Source of the DNA: Siphonodentalium dalli
Taxonomy: Eukaryota; Mollusca; Scaphopoda; Gadilida; Siphonodentaliidae
Length of the DNA: 64,000 bases
Direction of reading: 5' to 3'
Assembly (NCBI GenBank): GCA_032622095.1
Contig: CP136066.1
Span: 113,047,319-113,111,318, forward strand
Position 1 is the stretch's first letter. Each line of letters starts with the position of its first letter. Positions 34,661 to 47,366 of this stretch are shown in pieces. Below the pieces are notes generated by a model, which was given only the letters and a program-made list of their open reading frames with translations, had not been told where the DNA came from and searched no databases. A program made the position numbers and the translations under genes.

Positions 34661-36700
34661 ACTAATGGCAAAGGTGCCATGGTATAGAGTAAGTCCGTTT
34701 ATACAACATACAGAAATTTTACTGAACAATATTTGGGACAAATAGCAAAATTTCTGTTTCCATGGTAACGAGGGATGATTTTAACTGATTGTGAAAACTG
34801 GGTGTTAAATTGCGTGTGTGGCAAGAATTATTTAAATTATCTCAAATATTATGTTGGTTTATATGAACACTCATTGTTGCCTACTTTTGAAACGATATTC
34901 ACCTTTTCCGAAGGTCAAGGTCATATGCAAAGGTCAAGGTCATTGCAAAAATAATTGTTTTTTTTCCGATGTTATCATATATCTTTGACCCACTTGATTG
35001 AAATTAAAGATGCGAAGAGACGAAAATAGATCTAAAATAATTTAGAAGACCAACGCTTTGTGTAGAGTTATAGTTTTTACCAATAATATCAACTCATTAC
35101 TGATATATTGACTCTCAAAGTTGGTGGCAGCCTTTCGTACTAAGCAAAATACTGCGGTATTTGACCAGATATGGTTACGGAACTCATTAATATTAGCAAT
35201 TATCCACCTTTACAACCACATAGTGTTTCTGACTTTGATAGAACATAAAGCAGTGTGCTCAATACTGCTCATATTGAGCATTTGATTTACATGTAGTTTG
35301 AAGTTCCAAACCTTCCCCATCATATGTATCACAAATACTTGTATCAACTGTCAGAAGATGTACTTAAAGCTGTCGTTATCTGAATGCAGAACGGTGTTGC
35401 TGTCATAAATACATATTACTTTGATACATTTTTACTATTAGATGAGCGGTCTTGGCCCCAACGGGCCTTATTTTTCGAGTTTAATTTTTTTTGTACACAC
35501 AGAAAAATTGAATATCACATGGAAGTAGAAGATGTAGGCTTCATGTTCCGCCCTGCTGTAAAATGTGAAAGTGGTGCCGTTACCATGGAAACGGAATGTA
35601 AACAATGTAGACACAGTTTGATATTAAACCATTTCCGCAAATGGTAAAAACTAATTTAAGCCCATTCTAGGACAGGAACAGATGTTGAAGATAATTTATT
35701 AATGACTTGTCCACTATAAATATGTTCCAACTATTCCAGTATTCAATATGATGCACATATAGGTTATACGGGTCTTTATTGCCATTTTGGGGTGAAAAAT
35801 GGTGATTTTTGCAAAAAAATGCGATATTTTTGAAATTGGAACATTTATTGGATAATACATTTGTTACAGTAATAATTTATGATGTATTATTAAGATGGCA
35901 TCATACATGTACTTAAAATTAATTTGGATAAAACTGCCGAAAAGGCCCAATACCCAGAGAAATACCCGTTACCATGGAAACGATATTTAAAAATACAAAA
36001 TATGCCGTTATTGGAAAGAATTGAAGACCTATAACCCTTGCGACACAATATAACTTTTTGAATTTTTTTTTCTATGACATGCACTTTTAATCCGGACTTC
36101 TGTGTTGGGTAATTGGTGCTGTTTATTCAGCTGTTGTCATGGAAACGGACCAAATTTCGCCAAATAATGATGTTTTTTCCCCATAGAGCTGACATTTAAA
36201 GCATGTAATTTTATGAAGCAAAGCGTATTATGACAATCCGTTATAGATGTCTCAAAACCTTTTTCAAAGATTACTATTTTCCAATTAAGTAGTAACTAGG
36301 ATGCACATATGGGATATGAAGGTTTTATTGCCATTTTTGGGTAAAAACTGTTAATTTGTGCAAAAAATGCGATAATTTTGGAATTGAAACATTTATTAGA
36401 TACTACATTGGCTAAGGTGATAATTTATACATATTATGATGGCTTCTTACGTGTGCTTCAATCTTGTTTTGATAAAACTGCAGAAAAAGCCTAATTCCCT
36501 GAGAAATACATATCACCATGGAAACGATATTAAAAATACACAAAATTTCATTATTGTAAAGAAATAAAGTTCTATAACCATTGCGACACATTAACATTTT
36601 TGAATAATGAATAATGATGTTTTCCCCTATAAACCGGACATTTAAATTGTGAATTTTATAAAGCAAAACATATTGTAACAACCTGTTATAGATGTCTCAA
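34661..36700. repeat. Repeat family R2 with X-box-like palindromes; about 550-bp tandem copies
   Basis: Two units starting near 35,751 and 36,300 (about 549 bp apart) share GATGCACATATAGGTTATAC-like, TTATTGCCATTTT, GCAAAAAATGCGATA and ACCATGGAAACGATATT phrases. GTT(A/T)CCATGG(A/T)AAC palindromes occur at 34,757, 35,579 and 35,968, with weaker ones near 36,137 and 36,514. AAGGTCAAGGTCA occurs twice (34,911-34,923 and 34,930-34,942). The part near 34,740-34,950 is an inverted relative of the tandem array at 43.4-44.9 kb. A frame at 35,384-35,647 spans repeat sequence and is not credible. Confidence 0.65.
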
Positions 36701-37229
36701 AATCTTCAACTCATATATAAGGGGATAAGAGCGCCCCTGACGACTTTCCTGCAGGTTTACCAGACAAATTTACCATTATGTGAACGCACCCTGACATGGT
36801 ACTCATCAGACTCAGAGTCCACGTGTTTTGATCATTTTATTCCCAATTTCTCAGCTGTTTCTGTGGATCTAGACGAAAATTGTCTAAATAGTGATGTATT
36901 TTGCACAATTTTTTTTATTATTGGAAATAGTGTGAAAAATTACAGGTATGTTTAAAAGCCAACACCACGTATCTGGAAAATGCTATGATCAAATTTTAAA
37001 TTTTAAAAGATTCGCTGTCTGGGAACTGATTTGAAAGCAAATAGCTGATGATTATAAGCTACATCCCTAAATAGTAATTACCTGTACTTACTCAGAATAA
37101 CGGCATAACAAGTTCCTGGGATATATCACACCCGAACCCCTTTGGGTCAAATGTAGACCTGCATGATTAAAATGGGTCAGGCAGTGTAATAATAGTGAGG
37201 ATTGCTATGCAAATGCGGTGATATGGTAT
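36701..37229. other. Spacer, nothing recognised
   Basis: An 87-codon frame (36,692-36,955) has no recognisable motif. No paired repeat was found for this stretch. Confidence 0.3.
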
Positions 37230-38070
37230 GCCATAGCTGCCTTATGTCAAGCTTAGGTAATAGATCCGGTTAATATATCAATATATGTGGTTAGTTAGTC
37301 AATAGATGCAGCCTCTTTGCAATTGTATTTGGCTACTTTGTCAATATTGGAGGTTAGATAGTCAATGTATCCAGCTAATTTGTCAATATATGCAGCTATT
37401 TTTCCAATATATGTGGTTAGTTGGTCAATACTTTGTCCATTAATTTGGTTAGTTATTCAATGTATGCAGATTCTTTGTCAATATATGTGGTTAGTTAGTC
37501 AATATATGTAGCTAATTAGTCAATATATGCGGCGGTTAGTTAGTCATTATATGCAGTTTCTTTGTCAATAAATGTGGCTATTTAGTCAATATATGCAGTT
37601 TCGTTGTCAATAAATGTGGTAAGTTAGTCAATATATACATCAACTTTGTCAAAATGTGCAATTTCATTGGAAATATATCCAGCTACTTTATTGATATATA
37701 TATATGATTAGTTAGTCAGTATATGCAGCTGCTTAATCAATATATTTGGTTAGTTAGTCATTATATGCAGCTACTTGGTCAATATATGCGGTTAGATAGT
37801 CATTTTATGCAGCTACTTAGTCAATATATGCGGTTCGTTAGTCATTATATGCAGCTACTTAGTCAGTATGTGTGAAAGGTGAGTCATTATGTGTATACAC
37901 TTATACACATAATAAATGCGGTTAGTTAGACAATATATACATCTACATTGACTAAGTAGCTGCATATAATGACTAACTGACCACATATATTGACTAAGTA
38001 GCTGCATATAATGACTAACTGACCACATATATTGACTAAGTAGCTGCATATAATGACTAACTGACCACAT
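37230..38070. repeat. Minisatellite of about 30-bp units, alternating TAGTCAATATATG blocks
   Basis: Units alternate between TTAGTTAGTCA(A/T)TATATG and CAGCTACTTAGTCAATATATG. Near 37,950-38,070 three very similar units appear in reverse orientation (TGACTAAGTAGCTGCATATA), so the array itself folds back. The minus-strand frame at 37,855-38,094 with a repeated SHYMQLLSQ phrase is an artefact of this array. Confidence 0.85.
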
Positions 38071-41000
38071 ATACCTGAGTTGAGGAATATTCACCCAAAT
38101 CCAAGATGGCGGCCAAAATGGCCACCAGAAATAGAAAAATCGATGATTTTAACATCAGTGAGAGTTATTGTCACGACAACTCCACACCTGATTACTATTG
38201 TGAGTTGGGAACACTTAGTCGAATAACTGTCCTTATATTGCATCCAAATAAAAGTCCCCCAAATCCAAAATGGCGCCCAAAATGGCGGACAAATTTTGAA
38301 AAATTACCGAAATTCCTCATGTTCACATCATTGGGCATTATTGTCGAGAAAACTCCACACATGCTGACAGTTGAGTTATAATGTGAAGTAATTACCTTTC
38401 ATCCCATGCAAGAAATGGTTTTCCAAATATAAGATGGCGGTCAAAATGGCGACCGATATTTGAAAACACGCCTACATTCCTTTACTTTCATACGATGGGC
38501 GTTATTGTTTCGCGAATTCTACCAACCATCACATGTTGATATGGAATATTGGTATGAAGTATTCATTTGAGTTTGGCAATTGATACCCAAGGTCAAAATG
38601 GCAGCTAAACTGGAGGCCAGAAATTGAAAAGAAATCGATATATTCACATACAAATTTCAACTTTTTGTCATAGTATCGATATGTATGGACGAAACTATAC
38701 ACAAACCATATATTAGTTCAACTTAAAACGTATCAAAACGCATAACATTGATCGTGTCCTTCTGGAAGTACGAAAACCCACACTTAATATAGCGATGTGT
38801 CATTTCGAAATCCATTTTACACTTCGCGCCGATAATGGCCGTAACCGTAGGTGCGCCGAATAGCCACATTAGAACAATTACCTGGTAAAAGATTCTGATT
38901 TGCCACGTCCTTAATGATCTGGACCAGTTTCCATTTCTTTGCCTGATAAAACTAGGTCGCTCACACCGACAAAGTATTCAACACTTCCTGTGAGAAGGGT
39001 CCCTTTAATCACAACGTTTCAAACAATTAATTTCCCGGTGTCTGGCTTAAGATTTTATATGCTTGCTAAATATGGGATTTGTTCGTCATCTTGAACTAGA
39101 AAGGCATATGGTCGATAAGTATACAAGCTTACAGAAGGTCATCTCTATGTATGTCTTTCTCATACCCGTGGGGATAATGACATGTATACCTGGCGAACTT
39201 CCCAGTTAACTAGTCACTTCTCAATAGATGGTTCAACTCACAAACTTAGCGAACGTATTGGCATACGTGGACAACTTCGGCAGTGTGTCGGAGGTAGCTA
39301 GCTGTCTCATTCTCTTGGACAGATGCCTATCTGCTAAGGAGAAGACCATAATGTACCGACTACCCACACTTCTTGACCATGATCCTAAGCAAACTGTGAC
39401 GTCCCGCAGTCGTCTCATCGAATAGCTCCCAGCAGAGAAGAACAATACTCGCGGTGCTAGTTTGTGGACATGCGCCATGATAGTGGGAATGAAATGGGCC
39501 ACAGTATATAACCCTACACCAGGTGCATGTTTCAATATATAATGTCATGCGTGTTGGTCTTTTTGGTGTGGTAAGATTGTATTTCCACATCCGTTTCAAT
39601 GCCGTTCTGAATCAACATGACCAGACGTATAATTTTGTCTGGATAATACTATCCTAGGTAGTCGGATGGGCTAAAGGATAATGTCTTTATGGAATGAAGG
39701 TATGCATTGTTGTTATGATCTCTCAGGGTTAGTGTCAGTATGTGGGCGGTATTATTCAAGAAAATGTCAGGAACTGTGGTGCATTTATTTCACTGTGTTT
39801 AAAAAACAATTTATAGTCTCAATGGCAACGGATGTAGACGTTGGTGAACGTGACCTTTATGATCATATAGCTTTATATTATATAACTTTAGAATATAGTA
39901 GGTAAGATGTCTCATGCAGGACAATGGTTTTGAATGGTGATGTTACCAATAAATCACTTGGTGTACCCAACGTAGGTTAAACTGAATGCAAGATCTCATC
40001 AAAGTAACATTCCTCTAGATGTTCTTCGCGTTGAACAATTCACCCTTGTGTTGATGGCATTGTACTTTCTTGAACCATACCGACCACCACCCAGCGTGAG
40101 TATGACATAGTATCGGTAACTATCAAATGCATCGTCCTGAAGACTACATCCCAGTCTGGTGGGGCTTATATAGTAGTAGCCAATGGTACACGTCTGGTTC
40201 GTTGATTAAGAACGACTTCCAAGCGGATTGAAAGATACAATCTTAGCATACAAGGAAAGCAAAGCCACATGAGATCATGTCTGAATCTAAAACATACCCA
40301 AAGAAGGGGTGGTGCAGCCATGGTCCAATTTCATTTCCACTATCATGACACATGCCCACAAACTAGCACCGCATGCATTGTTATTATCTGCTTGGATCTG
40401 TACGGTTAGACGATTGATGGACGCCACCAGGACTGTTCTTATGATCATGATCAAGAAGTGTGGGTGTATTATGCATTATGGTCTTCTATGCCTTAGCAGA
40501 GGGGCATCATTCAAATGTTAGGCTTTCAACATTCGAAGCCATATACAGAAGTTGTCCGGCTACGTCAGTATGTGAATATGTGAATTGATGAACCATATAT
40601 TGAGAAGTGGCTGGATGGGAAGATCACCAGATGTACAGTTTGTTATCACATTAGATAACCAAATCTGAAAAATACGCAGATAGAGAGGTCCTTCTGAAAG
40701 CTAGAATACGTATCGACCGCATACCTTTGTAGTTTATCACGCAAGATGACGCTCAGATCACATATGTAGCATCTGAATTATACCATAAGCTACCACGAAT
40801 GAAGCTCGCCAAGAATAAGGATAAGAATTCCCAGCTTTCGAGACAAAAACGTGAGCTTGACACCAGCATATGTGTTGTTTGAAACATTCCGATTAGTGGG
40901 ACCCTTCTACCAAGAAGTGTAGAAATCTGTGTTGGTGTGAGCGAGATAGATTAATGTGACGAGACGGATGCTGATCCAGATAATGCTGAATGTGGCAAAT

Positions 41001-41856
41001 CAGAATAAGATCAGGTACTGTTGTTTTGATTCTTGGAAGTCATAATATGACTATTCGGCGCACCCATATACGGTTACGGCCATTATGGGCGCTTAGTGGA
41101 GAAAAGATTTCGAAATGCCACATCGCGATTATTGTGGGTTTTCATCCTTCCAGAAGGCGACGACCTATGTTGGAACTAATATATGGCTTATGTACCGTTT
41201 CGTCCAATCCATACATATGGATATTATGACAAAAAGTTGAAATTAGTATGTGACAATTTCGACTTCTTTTCAATTTCTGGCCGCCAGCTTGGCAGTCATC
41301 TTGACTGTGAGAGTTGGCCAAACTCAAATGAATACTTCATATCAATGTTCCATATGAATACTTCATATCAATGTTCCATATGGGTATAATTCGCGTAACA
41401 ATAACGCCCATAGTAAGAAAGTAAAGGAATGTAAGCTTGTTTTCAAAGTTCGGACGCCATTTTGGCCGCCATCTTCGATTTGGAAAACAATTTCCTTCAT
41501 CAGATGCAAGGTAATTACTTCACCTCAGTATTTACAACTTAACTGTCAGCATGTGTGGAGTTTTCTCGGCAATAATGCCCAATGATGTGAACATGAGGGA
41601 ATTTCGGTAATTTTTCAAAATTTGTCCGCCATTGTGGGCGCCATTTTTGATTTGGGGGACTTTTGTTTGGATGCAATATAAGGACAGTTATTCGACTAAG
41701 TGTTCCCAACTCACAATAGTAAGCAGGTGTGGAGTTGTTGTGACAATAACTCTCACTGATGTTAAAATCAGCGATTTTCGGTGATTTTTCTATATCTGGC
41801 GGCCATTTTGGCCGCCATCTTGTATTTGGGTGAATATTCCTCAACTCAGGTATAAG
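38071..41856. mobile_element. 3.8-kb foldback element with long inverted arms
   Basis: The left end (CCTGAGTTGAGGAATATTCA) is mirrored at the right end (41,832-41,856). The arms stay collinear through at least three blocks: the ATGGCGGCC-rich outer block, the GATATGTATGGACGAAAC block (38,680 with 41,215) and the AAACTAGCACCGC block (39,450 with 40,355). The centre is near 39,960. Arms have diverged substantially, so it is old. Short frames within (39,233-39,535 and 40,309-40,521) are each other's mirror images, and I recognise no domain in them. No target duplication was identified. Confidence 0.8.
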
Positions 41857-42685
41857 AGGAATCCTAGCCCGAGTATCTCCTGCACATATATAATCATGGC
41901 TGGAGTAATAATAGCAATAACACTCATTGATTCGAAACAGACATTGCGTTATTAGCGTCGTTTTGGCTTTGACCGGATTATACCGGCATTTGGGAAAACG
42001 TGATATCGTACAAAAATATTCGTCAAGGAAGGTATATTATGGTCCCCGTGTGTTCGCCAATGACTCTTCTAGACGATAAATGTATAAAATCGCGTCAATG
42101 TGCCAACATTTTCCCACAGAGACAAACGAAAGGTGGTGAAATGTCCGAAAAATAGCAAATTTTCACATTTCGGCGGCAATCTTGGCCGCCATATTGGATT
42201 TTTGTGTCGGATTTTTGACTAATTTGTAAGGGTTGTATATTACCATAACGAATCGAACGGAAAACAAGACCGCATGTGACATCATCTTTGCTATAACGGC
42301 GATCAAAGAGACCTGGTGCATATACAAAAAAATGGCCGCCATGATGGACGCCATCTTGTTTGGAGTCTCTGCGGCCACTTTTTTTTCTTGTTAACAAGTG
42401 AAAAAAATTAGAGGAGACCTTAAGGAAGAAAATTAGTGGGGTGAAGTTGAGTCCTGTGGAGGGTGCAGAGGTCTACCAATATCTCCTGGACTAGGTCTTC
42501 GATTTATTTGTTTTTCTTATTTTATATCCAGGAAACTATATAAAACTTGTTAAAGGGAGAAATAGAACATATTTAAGAAGTATTTATATGATCGCAATAA
42601 CTATAATATGCAGTTGAATCTTATCAATGCAGAACAGTTTTTTTTTCTAGACTTTATATCCGCACCATTTAAGCTCTGAACTTAA
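41857..42685. other. Non-coding stretch with ATGGCGGCC-type phrases
   Basis: Around 42,170-42,370 the sequence holds GGCGGCAATCTTGGCCGCCA and ATGGCCGCCATGATGGACGC, related in phrase but not alignable to the arms of the preceding foldback. The frames reported on the minus strand here run through these phrases and have no family resemblance. Confidence 0.4.
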
Positions 42686-43284
42686 GGGCACGGACGGCCA
42701 TGATGGTCGATTATAATTTAGAAATAAGTAAACAAATTATGAAAATTTCCTCAAGATATATATAGAAGATTATACTAATAGTATAGTATAATGATAGTAT
42801 GAATGCGATGTTATCCACAAAAAAAAAACACTTTGCGTAAGCCGAGCATTAGTTTATATACAGAAAGTAAAGAGTGTGCGATAAGCAAAGCACTCAAAGC
42901 CGTGGCGATGTTTTATGGAGAGTGATCCATGGTGAACAATTCAACACCGAAATGTTGAGTGGAGAGGATTAGCGAGAGCCATACCTGTATGTTGTAAACA
43001 ACATGGTGACTATTTTAGTCAAAGTCCAATTAGTGTGGTCTCCCCGGTGATGAGTGTTTTGCTTATCGCACACCCTTTACGTACTGTACTCAGTGTAACA
43101 TAGTTTGGATTTTGTTTACTAATGCAGCATATGATCTTGAGAATAACATGATATTTACGCGATTTATTTATGATTGGTATAAGAACAAGATATGTCTATA
43201 TTTTAACATTCTTTCTGTTTATGGTTGTTTTAACGGATGTAACTATTTTAACAGCAATACCCGTTAAGAAGGCCATCCGTACCT
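42686..43284. mobile_element. Diverged relative of MITE family A
   Basis: The left end TTAA-GGGCACGGACGGCC (TTAA at 42,682-42,685) and right end GGCCATCCGTACCT-TTTA match the terminal pattern of family A. An internal TTCTTTCTGTTTATGG phrase near the right end also matches. The interior is otherwise different and the right target site has one substitution. Probably a sister subfamily. Confidence 0.65.
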
Positions 43285-43429
43285 TTTAGTTCATTTAATT
43301 AACCATATAAAGATGGAGCGTTCCATTACGGGCGAATTCTGGAAAGTCAGAAATAATATTTGTTTTCCCATTATACAGTACTTTTTAACCACATCAGTCG
43401 AAAATATCTTGGTTAAACGATAATTTTGT

Positions 43430-44870
43430 TTAATTACTTTGACCTTTGAGTGGGACCTTGACCTTGTACGTGTAATTAGTGTGACCTTGGCCTTAAAATG
43501 GCCCACAACATATGTGGCCATGTGGACCTCTATTGGTTCTTTCATAACCCAGTGCTAATGTTGAAATATTTTTTCAATTGTTTTCTGTATAAAGAGGAAT
43601 TTAATGTCAAATCTCCAAATAACCCATCATTAGCCATCGTTACCATGGAAACTCAAATTTATCAAATTTGTCCCAATTGGATTTTCCTAAATAAAAGATA
43701 TTCTAACGAAGTATACATTTAACTACCAGTGTACCAAACAACGTCTGTGTTGCAACCAGTTCATATTAACTGACAGTTTGCATATAACAAGTTATGTTGC
43801 GATTTTTTTGTTTCTACAATCGACTATATAAATATCACAATTTATGACTCGTTGTACATAAAAATGTTGTCAGCACATATTTCAAACTGCTCCATTTTCT
43901 AAAGCAGCTATCGATATCCATTCAAATTGACCTTCCCGTGGAGTCTGAATTCCGAAGTTTATAAAATATTGTTGGTGATCGCTATTGGTTATAGATCATA
44001 ACCAGGTTTGTCGAAAATATGACTGCTAAATGATAAAAATCCTGATTTTTATCAATGACCTTGACCTTTATATGTGACCTTGACATTTCAAGGTCACCGT
44101 GTATATGTGGAAATGTCGGCCAATATAAGTGTTTCCATAAACCGATGTAAAGTTTTAGGTAGTTGATAAATTATTCACGATACGCACAATTTAATATAAA
44201 ATTCCAAATATCTTATTATTAGCCATCGTTGCCATGGAAACTCAAATTTATCAAATTTGTCCCAATTGGATTTTCCTAAATAAAAGATATTCTAACGCAG
44301 TATACATTCGCCTACCAGTGTACCAAATGACGTCTGTGTTGCAACCAGTTCATATTAACTGACATTTTGCATATAACAAGTTATGTTGCGATTTGTTGTT
44401 TCTACAATCGACTATAGAAATATCACAATTTATGTCTCGTTGTACATAAAAATGTTGTCAGTACATATTTCAAACTGCTGTAGTTTCTAAAGCGGATATC
44501 GATATCCATTCAAATTGACCTTCCCGTGAAGTCTGAATTCCGAAGTTTATAAAATATTGTTGGTGATCGCTATTGGTTATAGATTATAACCAGGTTCGTC
44601 GAAAATATGACTACTAAATGATAAACATCCTGATTTTTATCAATGACCTTGACCTTTATATGTGACATTGACATTTCAAGGTCACCGCGGATATGTAGAA
44701 ATGTCGGCCAATATAAGTGTTTCCATAAACCAATGTAAACTTCTAGGTAGTTGTTCAATTATTCACGATACGCACAATTTAATATTAAATTCCAAATATC
44801 TGATTATTAGCCATCGTTGCCATGGAAACACAAATTTATCAAATTTGTCCCAATAGGCATGTATCTAAAA
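43430..44870. repeat. 588-bp tandem repeat, about 2.5 copies, with X-box and nuclear-receptor-like sites
   Basis: Identical landmarks recur at 43,639, 44,228 and 44,816 (spacing 589 and 588), each a GTT(A/G)CCATGGAAAC palindrome. The first two full units are highly similar, including AACTGACA(G/T)TTTGCATATA and GGTGATCGCTATTGGTTATA. Each unit carries TGACCTTGACCTT and TGACATTTCAAGGTCACCG, that is, inverted and direct TCAAGGTCA half-sites. No coding content. Confidence 0.88.
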
Positions 44871-44929
44871 AAATATATTCTAATGCAGTACATATTCAGC
44901 TGTCCAGTAAACTAAAAGGCATTAGTGTT

Positions 44930-45558
44930 GCAATTAGTTTTGGGTTGACCCCATTTTTCGGCTAGATCGCCTGTACTAAATATATACTGAAAACAATGAA
45001 TACATCTTATGTGGCTAATATGTAACAACGTTTCAGAAAATTTTGTTTTTATTACCCCTCACCCCAAAAATCACGAAAATGTGATTTGTTGTAAGGATTC
45101 AATAAATCTATGGTTAAATCTTATAAAGTGAGTTTGTCCAACGCAGTTCATCAAATCTCACAATGTAACAACGCCATTGTCAGTATACTGTTGAAATTTA
45201 CAATTGTATGCCTAATACAAATTATATTTGATGATGAAATACCCATCATTTCAAATATTTTCCACCAATATGAGGGTAATTTCTCAAACATTTCCCTAGA
45301 TAATCTACAATATGCGGTCTTAAGAGTTTCAAAAATTACTGTCGAATACAACACATTTAAGGGTGTATACATGTCACCTCTTCGTGAAATAGAGTAAAAT
45401 CTATTATACCATCAATAGATAAATTTGAAGGCATTGACCCAATCTCATTGAATTATGTAACCTACAAATGTAGCATTCAAGAGGTGTGCATATATAAACA
45501 TGTATTTCAGATCACAACTTTAATTTGCCCATCAATAATACACATAACATAAAGATGG
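44930..45558 (+). repeat. Repeat family R1, copy B, left part
   Basis: From about 44,985 this is collinear with the reverse complement of about 59,820-60,360. Shared phrases are CCCCTCACCCCAAAAATCAC, TCAGTATACTGTTGAAATTT, GACCCAATCTCATTGA and CACATAACATAAAGATGG. It stops at 45,558, where the non-LTR element begins; the rest of the copy resumes at 54,687. The frame at 45,110-45,397 lies within the repeat and is not a gene. Confidence 0.85.
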
Positions 45559-46557
45559 GACCTCGGCAAAAACAAAAGAAGAATTGACGGAGCAACTGAA
45601 AATGGCCAGCAACATTATAACCCAACTGGAAACCAAGGTAAATGATCTAGAGGGCTCAAATCGCATACTTCGAATGCAAGCTACAGCGGCCAACAATGAC
45701 ACATGTATACCTATAAATGTTAATACCTCTCTACCCCCACAAGAAAGAAAAACAGACGACGTGGAAGAAGCAGTCATGATTCTCCAGCAACAGGTCCGAC
45801 ACTTGGAATTAGAACACCTAAAGGCTCGTGTAAATAAACTGGAGCAACAAGCCCTCCGCATGGATTTTACTCCATCCTGGTCTAATGGACAGCATCCGAA
45901 CAACCCACACCACCATGGACAGATTATAATGCTGTGCACAACTGGCCACCTCAGATGTATTCCGATGGACAACCTTCAAACTATATTCCACTACATCCAA
46001 TGAACTACGGCATCCGCCGAACTGGTTTCCCGATACCCCCTTCAGGACTGACTGCTCCCATGAACATGCCACCACCAATACCACCATTGAACTATATCCC
46101 AACTGGGCCACAACAACCTACAGTTAATAGCCACAATTGGACAGCTCCCCAGTGCCCTACTCAACTTCACCAATGGCATCAACCCCCTTCTCATACAAGA
46201 GATTACCAGTAGAATATGCCCAACAGGTGACAGCGCAAAAAGATGAACAACAAGAAGAATACCTATAACCGGAAATCAGATGCACATATGCCCCAAAGAA
46301 GGCAGAAAACCCCATCAAAGATCCTAAATACAGAAGCTCGTACCATTGAACCTGATATGGAAACAAATAACAACACTGAAGATATGAAAATTCCAATAAA
46401 AAGATATAATATAGACTTAACGCCCACTGATGCCCCTCGACAGAGCACTAATCGCCTGGAGGAAATCAACCCAAAACGTCCGTATTACGCATCACGACAG
46501 AACTCCAGTGTCAGTCCCAGGAAGGACTCGAGAACAGAAAATATCCAGTCTTTTTAG
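45559..46557 (+). pseudogene. ORF1 remnant with coiled coil and proline-rich part
   Basis: The frame is open from the junction (TSAKTKEEL, then TEQLKMASNIITQLETKVND), with heptad spacing typical of an ORF1 coiled coil, through VMILQQQVRHLELEHLKARV. After frameshifts near 45,935 and 46,240 come a Pro/Asn-rich stretch (NMPPPIPPLNYIPTGPQQP) and a basic segment (46,243-46,557) that may be the nucleic-acid-binding end. No esterase domain is present, unlike the element at 12.4-18.3 kb. Confidence 0.7.
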
Positions 46558-46572
46558 AGTATGGCCGGGCAT

Positions 46573-47366
46573 CGACCAACAATTGGCGGACGGCCTAATA
46601 TATATTGCCACCTTCAATCTGAAGAATGTATGCAGTAATAAACTCTACCTTCAACAACTTCTACAACAAACAGACTTCATCTGCATCCAAGAGCACTGGT
46701 TATTCCACTTCCAACTTAACTTACTACAAGATATTGCGCCGACCCACAATATACATGCAAAGGCAGTATATTCAGATGACCCAATTCCACCACTGCAAGT
46801 CACACGCGGCTTTGGAGGAGTGGCAATCCTATACAAAAAGGACATTAAAGCCAGGATAATAAAATTACCCGACGGTGGAAACAATAACAATTATTGAAGT
46901 ATCGACGACACCCCCTATTTGCCTAATAAATGTCTACATGCCCTCAAGGAATACAAAAACTTCAGATGACTATGCAGCTATACTCGACCAAATCATATCG
47001 ATCATGATAATCTACAGATCACATGCTATTATCCTCTGCGGAGACATGAATTCATCACTCCATCTGAGGCCTGGTAATTACCAAGATCTACTTCTGCACA
47101 AATTCTGTAATGACCTCGGTCTAACTAACCCCCAAGATGAGAGTCCCACCTTCTTCCACGAGAATGGCAGAGATCGGTCAACTATTGAGTACATACTGAT
47201 GAACAGAACCGCTACACGTTTAATGACTGGACTTAAAGTCGCAGTCCGAGATCCCACAACTGTATCTGACCACATCCCCATTGTAGCATGTGCTGAAATC
47301 AAGCTTCAACGCCAAGAGATCAAGAATCCACCCCGTACAAAGCACAACTTTGAAATGCAATATTGA
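46573..47366 (+). pseudogene. Endonuclease domain of ORF2
   Basis: Motifs in order across one frameshift near 46,890: IATFNLKN (first motif Asn), FICIQEHWL (Glu), GGVAILYKKD, INVYMPSRN, LCGDMNSSL (Asp-x-Asn), RSTIEYILM and VSDHIPIVA (Asp-His). This is the AP-endonuclease fold used for target nicking. The QEHWL form differs from the TETW form of the 12.4-kb element, another sign that the two are different families. Confidence 0.87.

Noticed and set aside
37855-38094. Frame with a repeated SHYMQLLSQYMWSV motif
   Set aside because: It is the reverse-orientation minisatellite unit read in one frame.
39233-40521. Frames at 39,233-39,535 (-) and 40,309-40,521 (+) that look alike
   Set aside because: They are mirror copies in the two arms of the foldback. 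Similarity is due to the inverted repeat, and no domain is recognisable, so a captured gene is not supported.
45110-45397. A 95-codon frame that might be a gene
   Set aside because: It lies within repeat R1; the corresponding stretch in the copy at 59.7-60.4 kb is not open.
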